Source: Fomitopsis serialis | Taxonomy: Eukaryota > Basidiomycota > Agaricomycetes > Polyporales > Fomitopsidaceae | Length of the DNA stretch: 64,000 nucleotides | Direction: 5' to 3' | Assembly: GCF_022376445.1 (NCBI RefSeq) | Contig: NW_025954989.1 | Location: 248,001 to 312,000 of the forward strand | Shown here: one piece after another, positions 11,625 to 24,340 of the stretch | How the letters are laid out: every line of letters begins with the position of its first letter | Numbering within the stretch: position 1 is the stretch's first letter | Position numbers and translations under genes: made by a program | The notes under the pieces: model-generated | What the model was told of the DNA's origin: nothing | What the model saw: only the letters and a program-made list of their open reading frames with translations | Databases searched by the model: none

Positions 11625-13827
11625 TCAGTGTCCGTTGAGGACAGGCGCCGCCGCCGCAGACTCGGCGCCCGCCTTGAAGAACGGCTCGAAGATCGCCTCG
11701 GGCCGCTTGTAGTCGTTGTGCACGACGTTCACGAGGTAGTACGTGTCCATGACGCTGTCGATCAGCGCCCGCGTCGGCGAGCCGGCCTCGTAGTACTTCG
11801 CCCACTGCCGGCCGAGCTCGTAGGCCTCGTCCTGGCGCGACGAGCAAGCAGGTCAGCGCCCTAGGAAAGAGGCAGATGACGAAGCGCGTACCTTCCACGC
11901 CATGAAGCTGATCGCCTCGACGATCGTCGGCTGGACGATCTCCTTGTTCGGGAAGACGCCCCACGTCACGGCGTTCGGGCCATCCGAGTGCGTGTTCGTC
12001 CGCAGGTCCCCGCGCTTGTTGATCACGTAGTACGTGATGTTCACGTCGCGCTCGATGTACGGCAGGAGCGCGTCCAGCAGCTCAGGCGACACGAAGAACT
12101 CCAGGTACGCCTGCAGCAAGCCGCATCAGCACCCTCGCCGTGAACTCGATCCAGGGAAAGCGTCACCTTCTGGTAGACATACCCGTTCGACGGCCCCCAC
12201 CCGTGTATGCGGTCGTCGCTCCGCGCGCCATCCACCGCGGGCTGCGAGTTGATCGTGAGGAAGCCCATCTCGTTCAACTTCGCGAGCTGCAGCGCGATGA
12301 CGCTCGTCTCGGACGACGGCGCCTGGTCCGACCACGGCAGCGCTGCGAGTTGTCCCGCACAGAACTTGGCAAAAAGGTTGCCCAGGTCCGAGACGGTCGC
12401 CGGGTGGTCCCACAGCTGAAGCGCCTCCTCTTTCTGCGGGTGGACGAATGCTGCATCAGCTGGATTCGTGATGTCAAGTCGTCGTTTCGGCGCACCGTCT
12501 GCTTTATCCAGATACCATAGCCGTCCAGCTCGCCGTAAGCTGGACTGCGGGAGTCTCCGAACCGGCCGTTCGGGTACTCGTCCCAGTTCTCGGTGCGGGA
12601 CAAGTAGGACTTTGTGCGGTTCGCCCAGAAGATGGGTCGGATGGTCTCCGTGCGTCTGTTCGGAGTGAGCGACTAAAGAGTGAACGATATATCAGTCACA
12701 CGACATGCAAAGATGCTTGCACACTAGGCCTCACCTGTCTCCAAGGCAGCGGCTTGACGGTCTGGACACGCGGAACGAGGCTGAGCTCCTCGAGCAGCAT
12801 GCGCGTGCCCCTCTCCAAGTTCATCGTGTAGAAGTGCAAGCCCCTGATGCCAAGTGGCTCAGCGAGAATCCGCCTGCACATCTCCGCGACGAGCTTCGTG
12901 CCGATCTCCCGCACCTTCTCGTCGTTGTTCTTGTACGGCTCCAGCGCGTCCAGCAGGGCCCTCGGGATCTCCGTCCGCGACAGGCTCGTGCTCTTGATGA
13001 ACCCGTTCCACGTCTGTATCGGCGCGATGCCGGGGACGATCGGGATCGTGATCCCCGCCGCGCGCACGGCGCGGACCCACGCGATGAAGAGGTCGACGTC
13101 GTAGAACATCTGCGTGAAGATGAGCTGCGCGCCCGCGTCCGCCTTCTCCTTGAGATACTGCAGCTCGAGCGCGAGCTCCGCGGGCGGGAGCTGGACGTGC
13201 TGCGGGAAGCCCGCGACGGCGACGTCGAAGTAGTCGCCGTAGTGCGTGCGGATGTGCCGGATGAGGTCGATCCCGTGCACGAAGCCGCCCTCGACCGCCT
13301 CCCACTCGTCCTTGCCCATCGGCGGGTCGCCCCGCAGCGCGAGGATGTTGCGGCAGCCGTGTGCCTTCGCGTCCTGCGTGGTCGGTTAGTGAGTGGCGGA
13401 GGGCGGGGGCGGGCGGAGGCGGCGACGCACCTTGAGCGCGATGTCCACCTTCTCCTTGGGCATGTTCGTGCAGGTCAGGTGCATGCACGTCTCGACGCCG
13501 ATGAGCTTCTGGCATGTCTTGACGAGCTCGGAGGTGAGGTCGGACGTCCGGCCGCCAGCGTTCCTGCGGCGCTCTGTCGTTCACACACCCCTCTGACGTG
13601 TTCTGGGGACGACGCACCATGTAATGTCTATGAACTCCGGACCGAGCGCTCGCATGCGCTCTATACGGTCGAGCAAATTTTGGAGACCCTGCGCAGGGAT
13701 ACGGTCATACGACACCCCAGAGCAGCAGCCAGCAACGCACCTGCGCCGTCCGCGGGGGAAAGTACTCAAAGGACCACCACACGCGATCCTCCTTCTCCGC
13801 CTGGGCGATCTTCTGGCTGATTTTCAT
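11625..13827 (-). CDS. MET13: Methylenetetrahydrofolate reductase
   Basis: This enzyme reduces 5,10-methylene-THF to 5-methyl-THF, the methyl donor for methionine synthesis, in the cytosol with FAD. The start is ATG 13827 ([21 protein letters not shown]), and YFPPRTAQ follows as in family members. The catalytic TIM barrel covers exons to about 12740: [56 protein letters not shown]. The eukaryote-specific C-terminal regulatory domain follows ([48 protein letters not shown]). The stop is TGA 11627-11625, after VLNGH. Seven or eight exons are seen. Fungi usually have two MTHFRs (Met12 and Met13 types); assignment to the Met13 type is a judgement. Both halves are intact. Confidence 0.92.
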
Positions 13828-15071
13828 GATTACAGGGACGGCCGGTCGTGATTAGGACTGCTGTATTATACGGTTCTAGAGGGCGCGGGCGCAGGCAGCA
13901 TGCGAGGGCCTCGGGGGGTGGGAGGCGGACGAGAGAGAGGACAAAGGCGAGGGCGGGGTCGTGGTCTTGCCGGGAGGGTGGTTCGCACGAGTCGGCCGGT
14001 ACGCGGACACGCTCACGCCATGGGCTCATGCCACTTCTCTATTTTTCTCAGAGGCAACCTGTTCCGCTGGCCCTATCGTCCGACGACGCTGCGGTCGTCC
14101 CACAGCACCGAGGGCCGGGCTCTCGGACATGCTATGATTGCAGCCACCGACTGCGTTAATTGACGCTCCTTCGTCGCTGGATAAAACTTCTTCCTCATCT
14201 CCGTCCCCGGTCATCTGCGTACGGTCAAATTCGCCGTCAAATTGCTCTAGTGTTTATGCAAGTGCTGTGCGTCACAACGGGACCTGATTCTGACATGCTG
14301 GAGTGAAAGTTTCGACACAAATGGGTTAGACTCGCAGCGACATCCGTCGATCCCGGTGAGCGTCATCGCCCAGACACTTCGGCATCCTAAGTGCGTATCT
14401 AAAGCCCAGGATTCATATGCATGCATACAGTATGGCGCACTGGTCCGACTCGGACGTACCATGCACTGTCCAGCTCGCTTCTGCCGTTTGACCCTCCCAG
14501 AGCGATTTTGTGACTGCAGTTCGATGCAAATCCTCAAGCGAACCTTTTCTGCTCATGGGACCTTACTTCTGGTAATTCTGGTATGCAACGTGGAACTGCG
14601 GTACGATCCTGCATGTGTCTGGTTTATTCGGTGACATTCACGTCAGTGATGGTTACAGACTGAGACATGCACGGGCGGTCAGATGGTGTTGCACTTGCGG
14701 TGACCGGCCGCCATAAAATCGTGCATTCTGGATAGATACGAAGCACCGCTTGCCACTTTGTACCACAGTGGGCCACAGAAGGTGGTTCGCGGGTGGTACC
14801 ACGCCACGACCCCGGCGTCATCGCGTATCGCGTCCATCCCGAAGCATATTTATGTCAGGGAAGTCACACAAGACAACTTGACTGCAACCAGTTCACATAA
14901 AGTATCGCAATTGTGATATGGGCGGCGTGATATTGCCCGGAGGACAGCCCATTGACCTTGATCGACCACTGCGGAGCCTTGCGTTGGAAACATTCGGAGG
15001 AAGGGCTCAATGGCTTCCGGATATATAAGGATGTAAGTTTTTGACATGTTACGCCAGTCTACAGGTACAGT
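13828..15071. other. Intergenic region of 1.2 kb
   Basis: This region lies upstream of MTHFR (-) and of the DUF6533 gene (+), and presumably holds both promoters. Only short frames without recognisable motifs are present. No RNA gene or repeat was found. Confidence 0.35.
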
Positions 15072-16907
15072 ATGTCGGCAGAGGAGATGGCGGATGTGAT
15101 CACGCTTTTCAAAGTATTGTGGGTCGCACTACTTTCGGTGTTCTCTCAGACTACTGATGAGACAGCGGTCTACAGATTGCCAATCGAATACTGTCAAACG
15201 GCAGCGTGCGGTGAGTTCAGTCCTACTTTGAAGGTGCATACGACAATCTCATCTTATTCACAGCGATCTACACCTATGATCGTTGTCTCACCTTCGGGTC
15301 GGAGGTGAATCTCATATGGTGCCGCCGACGCATTACAGTAGCGACTGGCCTGTATCTGCTATTGCACCTATCGGCGACAGTGTATATGTACACCGGTGCG
15401 GTGGAGATCGCGTTTTCAAGCTGCAGAGTAAGGCAAAGTTCTTCTGCGCGGTAGTTGGAATACTGACATTACTTCAAAAAGAGGTACATTGAAGTTAGAC
15501 TGAGTCTGGACTAAGCTTATCCGGAAGGCTGTCACGCAGCAACAGGATATTATATGTGATGCAAGCTTGCGCCGCTGTGTTATTTATTGTCGCTACCGGT
15601 GGTGAGTGAAGACTTGGCGAGAGTCTTGTTCAAGTCGTTGTCTACTCAAAGCGATCTCCCTTGTGTCGAATAGCATTCATGGCATTGCGTGCCTACGCCA
15701 TCAGCAACCGTTCCTTGCCTCTTGCATTCATCATTTCTCTGTCCTCCTTGGTAATCGCTGCGTTGGACATGGTACGTTCTCTCGTTATTGCCTGCTTACT
15801 AGTACGCACACGCGAAGCTAACATGTCCATCAGTATCAGCTCTGTACAATAAGCGCAACGGTTGTACCTCCCCCCGCTGGCTGCGTGATATCTGGGGACC
15901 TAAAAGCACAGATTCAACGGTGCGTCTTACATGCTGTCATTGTGTCCTGACCAGTAGCTCTCATCCCACGACGCACGTTCTAGGCCATGTACGGGAGGGT
16001 TTCGCTTGACTTGCGATTGAGACGAACTGACAACCACGACTTCTTGCCCGTGTTGCTAGTGTTCGCTACCGGGCAAGCATCCACTGTAATCCCCGAGGCA
16101 TTACTGTTGGTGGCGACCTGGCGCCATGCCTACATAGCGAAGACCGCCAATGACGCGCAAATCAATACTCCTTATACAACGCGCATCCTCAGAGACGGTT
16201 AGTAAGAAGTGATTCAGTTATTATCAGGTTGCTCTTATCTAACTTATTGATTTTCGTGCCACGGCCCACTACCAGGCATTGTTTATTTTGTGTGAGTCTG
16301 CGCAGAACCCACGCCGGACACCTTGAAACTGACTTGGCTCAGCACAATATTCATCCTTCGACTAGTCAATATCTCGCTGGACGCGACTCCTGTTGGTATC
16401 GCCAGCGAAGCGCATCAAACTGTATGTACTGACTTTCTACCCGAAATAGACCCTCCTCGGCCAGCCTTCCAGCCCCATCACCTACGCGTGAGTTGCCTAT
16501 CATGTCATCCACGACACGACCTACTTTGAATGCATACATCGCGCAGACTTCAGGCGATCCTTCTTTCGCGCTTCTACCTCAATCTGCATGAAGCGAACTC
16601 ATCTCAAGCCACGTTACCTTCCAGAGCATCGCAGCTATCCGACCTCCGTTTCGCGTGGGTGGTTGGAAGTCTGGCGGGCTCGGTTGCCTACGATCAAGGG
16701 AGCCCCGCAGCCGAAGGCATGGACGTGCAGAGCTGCAGCGACTGCGACACAGATGAAGAGCTTGTGGGAGTCCAAGAAGAAGACGTGGAACTGCTGTCGA
16801 TCACTGCTGCCATCGAGGAGAGCAACGCGGGATCCAAGAGTAACGCCCCACCCAGTCCCGGAATTCATTCCATAGAAGACGTTCCGAGAGCTGCTTCTCA
16901 TGCATGA
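15072..16907 (+). CDS. DUF6533 domain multi-pass membrane protein
   Basis: This belongs to a large mushroom family of seven-helix membrane proteins of unknown role. The start is taken as ATG 15072 (MSAEEMADVITLF). The diagnostic N-terminal motif is at about 15265-15320: YDRCLTFGSEVNLIW, then a helix (GLYLLLHLSATVYMY). Later exons give AFMALRAYAISNRS, a helix (LAFIISLSSLVIAALDM), another (QASTVIPEALLLVATW) and one around STIFILRLVNISL. The last exon carries ILLSRFYLNLHEAN, the usual end of the seventh helix, then a hydrophilic acidic tail (CDTDEELVGVQEEDVEL) and the stop at 16907. At least seven short introns are needed and I could not place them all exactly. Function is unknown; receptor-like topology is an inference from family layout. 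Confidence 0.7.
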
Positions 16908-17746
16908 CAACTCGAGATGTCGTTCCGATCTTACCCATACCTACGCTTTTACACCGGCCACTTCCACTGAGAATGGCGGCAGATCCGCAAAAGTTGTATA
17001 GAATACTTCGCTCCTGCGTAATTTCTCTCTCCCTATCCGGTTAATTCCCTGCGTTCGACGTCAAATTGTTCTAGTGACGGTCTCCTGGGCGCCCTCGGGG
17101 TTATCTACTAATTGGACATATACCTGCGCGTACTGATGGCGCGCGACGCGTCGTAGCACGTGCGGCGGTGAATGGGTCACGGCAGGGCAGAGATTGCGCG
17201 ATCCGCCACAAACCCGCCGCCAACCCGAGCGCAGGCCCAGGGACCAGCGCGACCCCAGTGCGACTGCCATCATCCACTCACAGCTACTGGAGGTCTCCAA
17301 CGCTGTTCCTGTGTGTCTGCCAGATTTCTCGCCTTTATCAGGTCCGCTTAAAGCCTCAAAATCAGAAAGAACTGAATGGAGCATCGGGGGAAGCATGTAT
17401 TCCGAATTCGCCAACTTGGCCCGCGGCGCCCCTTAAAGCGCGACGACTTGGTTTTTTTTCTGAGTTCCCACTCACCCGCAACGACTGTCTACGACATTTA
17501 ACGTGTTTGCGCTCTTGTCTCTGATCTTTACTTGCCCTGTGACATCACTCCACATCTCTCTGGGTCCGAGGTTGACGCAGCCGACAAAACGGGGTCAAAA
17601 CAAAATCACTCGGGACGCGGAAGAGGTGCGTTTTGCATCACCAGTGCTGTGTCGTCTACTCTCCTGATGGGTATGCGGTTAGGACACCGTATCGCATCTG
17701 TCACCGATACATCCCAACACCTACCCGCAAATAGCACACACCACCC
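16908..17746. other. Intergenic region
   Basis: About 840 bp lies between the DUF6533 gene and the DUF202 gene. It has an 8-T run near 17451. No coding sequence, RNA or repeat could be supported. Confidence 0.35.
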
Positions 17747-18193
17747 ATGCCAGTCTACGTTGAAAATGAAGGCAGCACGACGCGTGACTTCCTAATGCTC
17801 GAACGCAACCTCCTTTCTCATGTCAAACTCGCGATGCTCCTGTCCCTGCTGTCCTCTTCTATCCTCCTCAAAGCTCGCTTGACGGGCAGCACGGGCAGCG
17901 GCGACCCTACGAGCGTCCGCATCCCCATTTCGACCATTGATTACGCTGCGGCGATATGCGCTCTGTGCGCCGGCGTGTTCCAGTACTATCAGACCTCAAA
18001 GGACTATCGGACCTCGCGCGGCTTCCTCGTGGCAACCAAGTGCGTCCTTTCTCCTGTTGTTCATCTGCCAAGGACATAGCCGCATCTCACCCGTATGCGA
18101 CCGTCCATCAGGGCTCATTTCACGGCCATGGTCGTGGTGGCGGCCGTCGTATTTACAACGTGTATTGTGTTACTCGCAGAGGAGGAGTTCTGA
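17747..18193 (+). CDS. DUF202 family small membrane protein
   Basis: This is a 124-residue protein in two exons (17747-18039 and 18112-18193). The N-terminal motif RDFLMLERNLLSHVKLAML is the fungal form of the DUF202 signature (ARERTFLAW in bacteria). Three membrane segments follow: LAMLLSLLSSSILL, YAAAICALCAGVFQYYQT and FTAMVVVAAVVFTTCIVLL. I first suspected a frame break because splicing at the AG at 18080 leaves the last helix out of frame. Using the CAG at 18109-18111 instead gives VATKAHFTAMVV in frame, with a 72-bp intron. Its role is not established; some eukaryotic relatives sit on vacuoles or endomembranes. Confidence 0.82.
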
Positions 18194-18442
18194 ACACGAT
18201 GGTTATGCCCGATACGTCCGAGTCTCACGAGCGTCGCGCGACAAGAGGGAGGCGCCCCAGGATGATATCGCGTCTGGATGATGATGCTCTGAACGAACGT
18301 TGATCTTGTCAGTCGGCGCAGACAGCCTCCGTGCATCCATCTAATACCATCTAGCATCTACATCAGCAGCCGCGCGACACAGCCCTAATGCCCCGCCGCG
18401 GGCGTGCTGCGAGCTTTGCGCCTCGCCTCTCCATGTACTCTC

Positions 18443-20207
18443 ATGGTCTCCGTGCCGTCGCCCAGCTACCTCCCGCCGCTGGCCTTCGAGCCATTCGCAC
18501 TCAGCGAGCCCCACTCACTAACCTTGACAGCCCCTCCCACCCCGCCACCCACCACGTCTACCCACCCGCCGCCGCCCACCGCCTATTCCCACCACCCGTC
18601 GACGCGCATACGAGGCCCGCGCGTCCGGCCGCAGCTTCGCCTCGTCAACGGCAGAAACCCACAAGCACCTGCACGCGGGAGCGCCTCCGACGCGGATGTC
18701 GATGCTCCAGGAGGATCGCTCCGTCTTGCGTTTGGCCGGGAGTCGACCAGTGCCCGTACCTCACGGAACGCTATCCTAGCGAAGACCCGGCCTCCCCAGG
18801 CGTACGAGGGCCTGGAGAGATTCGCAAGCGACGCAGGTGCGCGGATGGTGCGTCGGCCTGCAGTGCGCCCTGGCACCGCACCCGATCTCGGCCCCGCGCG
18901 CAGCAGGCACGGCGAGTCCTGGTCCGCGAACGCAGGCCGCGATGTCGGCCGCGCAGCACCGGCGACGCCGCTGGGCGCTGGCAGTGCCGCTGGCGGACCG
19001 CAGGCGTCCCACCGCATTCTAATGGCGACAGATCCTCGGTTGGCAGCTGTCCAGTTCGAGATCCAGAAACCGCAGACAGCGCCGCCTGCTATGGAAGACC
19101 CTGGGCTCGATGGAGGTGCTGCCGGCATTGATCTTTCGCACGACGACCCGTTCAAGTTCAAGGTGACGGGCGACGACCTGCCGTACCCGTCGCCGTCGCA
19201 CCTCACCCCGCCGGTTGCGTACGACGATCAGAATCAGATGAGTCGCCCGGATAGCCTTGCTTCGTCGCGCCCTGCCTCTGCGTTGCCCGGCGCCACTATC
19301 GACGCGCTCGAAGACCTCGCAGCTGGGCTGCGGCACATGAACCCACATAACCCTCCTCAAGAGGTCGTTGCGCGTTCTCGTCGCCCCATCGGACCACGAC
19401 CGCGCTCGCCACCGAGCGCCGCCTCCTCCCACTTCCCGAGGTCTGGTCTCGGCTCGGCTTACTCTTCGACGGAGATGCTGGACATCGTTGACGAGGCGGG
19501 TCTGTCGGAGAATGGTGGTGTCAGGCCCAGCTCGCCACGGCCCATTCGTGAGGACGTTGAATGGGTTGCGGACTACGGCCTGTGGTGCAGCTCGTCGAAG
19601 GGGAAGTGGAAGGTTCCGTGGGTGGAGAATGACGCAGACGAGACCGTGAGTGCGCCAGAGCCTGCTGTGCTGCTGCTTCGCTCACTATCCCTTCCATCCT
19701 TCCCCTTCCTCAATCAGCATGCATCTCATGCCGCCCAGGCTACCGAAGCAGACTCCGAGCCGTACTTCACGTACGATCCTCAGGTTAGCAAACACCGCGC
19801 CTGGCGCGTAGCGACCATGCGCTGACCCCCCGTCCCGTCCTCAGAACGCTCCCGAGTTCCTAGTGGGTAAGTCCAGCTCGCTCACAGTGACCGCCGCGCC
19901 CGGCTTCCACAGCCGGCGCCTGCCCCGTCTCCGCACCGCGCGCAGGCAGCATGGCCGCAATAACCGTCCACCAGGCCTCGTCCTCGCGTCCGGCTCTCAA
20001 CCGGATCCGCCAACCCCTGACGATTCCAACCCTCCCCCACCGTCGCACCGTGCCCCTCCACACAGCGCCCCGGCCACCCATTCACATTTCAACACGAAGC
20101 CGCACAAGCAGCCTGATCTCCGCGGCCTCGAACTGCTCATCGGACCCCTCGAACCGCGAAGCAAGCCGCCGCCGAAGCCGAAGACCCTGTATCATCGCCG
20201 CCGGTGA
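18443..20207 (+). CDS. Hypothetical proline/serine-rich protein
   Basis: The family is not recognised. Exon 1 starts at ATG 18443 (MVSVPSPSYLPPLAF) and runs about 1.2 kb to a GTGAGT donor at 19646. Exon 2 starts at 19739 (ATEADSEPYFTYDPQ) and exon 3 follows with NAPEFLVG. The end is unclear. Reading on without a further intron gives NNRPPGLVLASGSQP and a stop at 20207; splicing at 19868 gives a different, less convincing tail to 20217. The protein is low in hydrophobics and rich in Pro, Ser, Arg and Ala, so it is probably mostly disordered. The most structured piece is near 19550-19640 (EWVADYGLWCSSSKGKWKVPW), Trp-rich and flanked by acidic residues. No signal peptide or membrane segment is seen. 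Confidence 0.6.
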
Positions 20208-20723
20208 TGAGTGGTAGGAGGGCGCGGGGCCAGGGGAGGGCCCAAGCAAGCTGGCACCCGTGCGTAGAGATCCGAGAGTCGACTTGGTGGCAAGGTCCTG
20301 GTCGCCCGCGACGTCCATCACACACAGAAACTCGTTCACGCGTCCGGCGAGGCCAAGACGGAACATGTTCGCGTCGTTGAAGCGTTGGTTCAGGCGGCTG
20401 ACTCGCTGATCATAGCTAGACCTTCTTTTGCATCCACATGATGATAGATTGTACATCAGTAGCGTCGCATGTTGTCGCATGTTGCTAACTTATTACTATA
20501 TGATGCTGCCTCGAGTGCACACACACACATTACATGTTGAATGCTCATTACGTGGCTATATTCTCTAAGTTACTCTCTCTCAAGATATGCGAATACAACA
20601 GCGAGTGATGCGCGCGGCGATATAACGTACTCGCAATACACCAGTCGACCAGACAATTACAATGCGACAGCCAAGTCAGAGCGTCCCGATAGCTATACGA
20701 CACGTCGAGAGCGATGTATACAC
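20208..20723. other. Convergent intergenic region
   Basis: This region holds probable 3' UTRs of the proline-rich gene (+) and the R3H-SUZ gene (-). It includes a short CA run near 20520. No gene was recognised. Confidence 0.35.
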
Positions 20724-23700
20724 CTACGATTCACCTGGTTTTCGGGCCGTCAGCTGCGACCCCGACGGGGAGCCGACACGCCGTTCGGGCAGCACTGGGT
20801 GCGCCGTCGACCTCACCCTGACGTTCTTCGACGAGATGCCGCCAACCTTCTCCGCCAGAGCCGTCACAGAACCAGCATCGCCCTGTGTTGAACCGTTTTG
20901 CTTAAGGACTCCGCTGTCTCTCCTGAGCCCATCCGCGTGGTGCAGCCGCGCGAGGCGTGCCCTTCGGGTTGAAAAGCTCCGCGCTCCCCTTGGGCGGGGC
21001 CGGTCGAAGCCAGACTCGTGGTCCTCCATGCGCGGAGCGGTGCCAGAGGGCTGCTGCGCGTTGGGATAATGCACGAGCGCGGTACCCTGCGGCGCGGTGT
21101 TCCCTGTGCGCCCGCCATTATGATTGATCGCGTGGAGGACGCGTTCGTCCACGCCCCAGCGACGGTGGGCGCACGGCGTTCGGCTGCCGATGAAAGCGGC
21201 GGGAAGTCGTTGGCCTGCAGGCGGGTTGTGGCTGATGCTGGTTCTGCCCCCCGAGCCGCGCGGGAGACATGTTTCGTGAGTTTGCGTTGCTGTGGTCGTG
21301 GTGATGCCGTGTGGCGTGCAGGACTGGTTCCGCCTTCAGGCCCACTGCCCAATCTGGTCTTGGAGGTAGGGGATGCTTTGAGGACGTTGAGGTGTACGTT
21401 GTTCGCGAAGACGTTGTGGAGGAAGACTGTGAGATAGGGTACACACGACGGGGAGAAAGCAAGCGCGAGAATACATGGAATGAAATATATCCGTTAACAT
21501 GATTCAAGACTCGAGCGCGGGATCGAGAGAAAGACGTTGCAAGTGGGAAGAAGGCTACTCACTGTAGTCGAAGAAGCCTCGTCGCCGGGCGTTCGAACTC
21601 CAGCACTGCCGCCCGCGCTTGATGTCGTTGAGATTCTCCTGGTGGAAGAGCTTAACCTTGGTCCAACCGTCTCGGTCCCTCCCATGCTACTGCCGATGCT
21701 GTTTAAGTTGTACGTGTATCCGTTGTTCCCAGCACCAGGTCCGTAGCTCCATGATGCCCGCGCTCGAGGAGCGCCGCGTTTGCTCTGGCCATTATGGCTG
21801 CTCCGCGAAGACGCGCGGCTATGATTGCTGCTGCCCGCTCCACTTCCGCCGCCATTCATGTATCCCCCAGACCCGTTGGCGGCCATGTCGGGTACATAAA
21901 GCTGCGGCGGAGGCGGTGCGTACTGGCCTTGCGGTTGGTAAGCCATCGGAGGAGGATACGTCGCGTAAGGATTGTACTGGTGTGAAGGGAAGTAGCTCGC
22001 ATATGGCGGCTGTGTGGCGCTCTGCTGATGCTGAGGTGACGATGGATGCGCAGGAAGAGGGGGAAGCGCAAGTCCACCATTTCCAGGGCTGTGATGTTGC
22101 GATGCAGGCGGTGGGGGATATGCTTGAGCCTGCGATGTCTGGGGCCATCCGTATGGGGGCAAATATCCCATGTGCGGAGGGTTTGGGGGGTACATGGATT
22201 CGTGCGCCGGAAGACTGGCCGAGTCGGTTGGAGGAGGCTGATACCCGTAGGGCATATAGTACGGGTAGCCATACGGTGGCGAAGTGGGCGTGTGTCCTGG
22301 AGTAGGCCCGTAGGGATACATGTAAGGCGGCATGTACCCTGTTGGAGGAGCACCGTACGGGACATCCACGGGGGGCGGTTCGTAAAGAGATGCATACGTG
22401 AAGGAGGGTGACGTGGCTCTAGAGTTGCGCGAGCTGCCTGATCCATTGGCATTATATGATGTGTTCGATGATCTGAGAGATCGAGATGACGAGCCTCCGG
22501 ATCCTCCACGTCGACCATCACGCTTGTCACGAGTGACAGGCCCTGACCACTCGCTCTCCGTCGCGGCAGAACTAGCGGAATCGTCCAAATCGCCAATACT
22601 ACTGCCGCGCCCACCGCCGCTGGTGGAAGCGGAGCCGGATACAAGACTGAAAGTCGACGAGTTTGCGCTCATGTCTTTTTCCTTCTCTTTCTCCTTCTCC
22701 TCGAAGTCCATGAATATCCGTGACCGAGCCTCGTTGTACGCCGCCTCACGTTCTTCGAGTGTGAGGTGCCTCTTCGCGCTACCGCCTGTAGCAGCGCTCC
22801 GCCCACTTCGGCCGCTGACAATGCTGCCAGCTTCGTCCACATCTGAAGAGTCGGCTTCCTCGCCAGTGACAGACCCTGCCTGCGAGTTCTGTCGACTCTT
22901 CGGACCTTCATTGGTGCTTCGTCTCATGATTTTGATGGTCGGCTGCGCCGACTCCTCCAAAGGGACAAGTTCGCAAATCCTGCGAACGGGACTGACAGGG
23001 GATGTGAGCCATGTTTCAGCGCAGAAACACTAAACACTCACATTCGACTCTCTGAGCGATAGAAGACTGTGATGCCTTTTGTTGCGGCATCACTCTCGGG
23101 CTGGAGCTTGTAATAAGCAGAGCATCTGTGGACCAGCATCCGCTGGTAGGTAGTTGACGGGCTAAGCGTTATTCGAGTCCTAGTTGGCAGAGCGCGATGG
23201 TCAGCTATTTGTTCATGGACGATGAAATCGATGGATGAAGAGCATCCACGCAACAGATGAACGGCGCCCACGGGTATAGAATGCGTCGCAAATACCAGCG
23301 GCTCCATCATCCCACCCAGTATTCGCAGCTACCCAACGTCTGCCTTGGTTTCCACAACACCCCCGTTCAACAGCAGCATAGTGTCAAAGTACTGCGCCGC
23401 ATGGGCAGGTCCCAAGAAACCCAGCTGATGAGGCTCCCATACCACAGCAACCGTGAATAACAAATCGCGCCCAAAAGCGACGTCGTAGAAGGAGCACGGA
23501 TATGGAACTTACCCGCGTTCAGAGATGAGACTCTCCATCTGCTCACCGAGTTTGAGCACGTAAAGTCGATCTTTGCTTCTAAGAGCCTCGATGATCTGCG
23601 GGTCGGGTTCCCCAGAAGACTCGGTGTTACTCCCGGACGACGAAAGATCTGCGGAATTTGGGGAGCTGGACAACAGCAGCGTGTCGGGGGATGGGTTACG

Positions 23701-23760
23701 TGGCGAGGCTGCTAGAATTGCATCCAGCGAGGGAGACGGAATCAATCCATTCGAGGCCAT
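20724..23760 (-). CDS. R3H-SUZ domain RNA-binding protein
   Basis: This is a homologue of the R3HDM/encore group, single-stranded nucleic-acid-binding proteins that act on mRNA. Exon 1 starts at ATG 23760 (MASNGLIPSPSLDAIL) and leads into the R3H domain (DRLYVLKLGEQMESLI, then YQRMLVHRCSAYYKL and DAATKGITVFYRSESR near 23040-23170). The SUZ domain follows directly (PTIKIMRRSTNEGPKS to LTLEEREAAYNEARSRIF, about 22940-22710). A long Ser, Pro, Tyr and Gly-rich low-complexity region has many YxPPY repeats. The last part reads ANDFPPLSSAAERRAPTVAGAW, a conserved block of fungal members. Downstream of it the frame breaks at about 21130 and about 20985. In both cases one missing base would restore plausible sequence (TALVHYPNA; RPPPKGSAELFNPKG). 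The 3' coordinates are therefore tentative. Confidence 0.8.
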
Positions 23761-24340
23761 CGTGTGCCTGCTATGAATCTCGGGCGCGCTTGCCTAGATG
23801 TTGTGGCCACGTTTGAACTCATTGTTGCGGTCGCCATTGATGTAAGACAAGGAGAGGAGGTTGATGACGATATTCGTGGTGCTCGCGACAATGCGATGAA
23901 TTGGAGGATCTTCACGGACGGCGGTGGAGTTGCGCAGCCCAGGCTGCAGGAACGACCTCAGTCTGTCGAGCGTATTTGGGATCAACCCACGACAATACAC
24001 ACCCTACAATGCTCTAGTAATCTTGTATGAGCGCTACTGTGCCGATTTGAACGAGGGAAAGAGGATTTGTGCGCGGGCAAGGGGAGGGCACATCAGGTCT
24101 GAGGGTGAGGAACACTAGACCACGGGCGCCTGTTGTTCCCTTGTCAGAGTGACGGGCGCTTGATGAGACGCACGCACAAGCGCCACGGCCGGCGACTGCG
24201 ACTCTATAGAGATCTCATACGAGCCAAGAACACTATATGGTACTCAAACACCAGTGGCTGTCCCGGAATATCATCCAGATTCAAGAGACGTAGTTGAAGC
24301 ATATGAGCAAATGCGATATAAGTTACGGATGAGGTCTACG
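23761..24340. other. R3H-SUZ promoter region
   Basis: About 580 bp lies between the 3' end of the transporter gene (-) and the start of the R3H-SUZ gene (-). It presumably holds the R3H-SUZ promoter and leader. No gene was recognised. Confidence 0.35.

Noticed and set aside
12705..13820. 371-codon open frame on the plus strand
   Set aside because: It is the GC-rich antisense shadow of MTHFR; the minus strand carries the conserved enzyme motifs.
18040..18193. Apparent frame break at the end of the DUF202 gene
   Set aside because: A downstream acceptor (CAG at 18109-18111) gives a 72-bp intron and a fully in-frame final helix.
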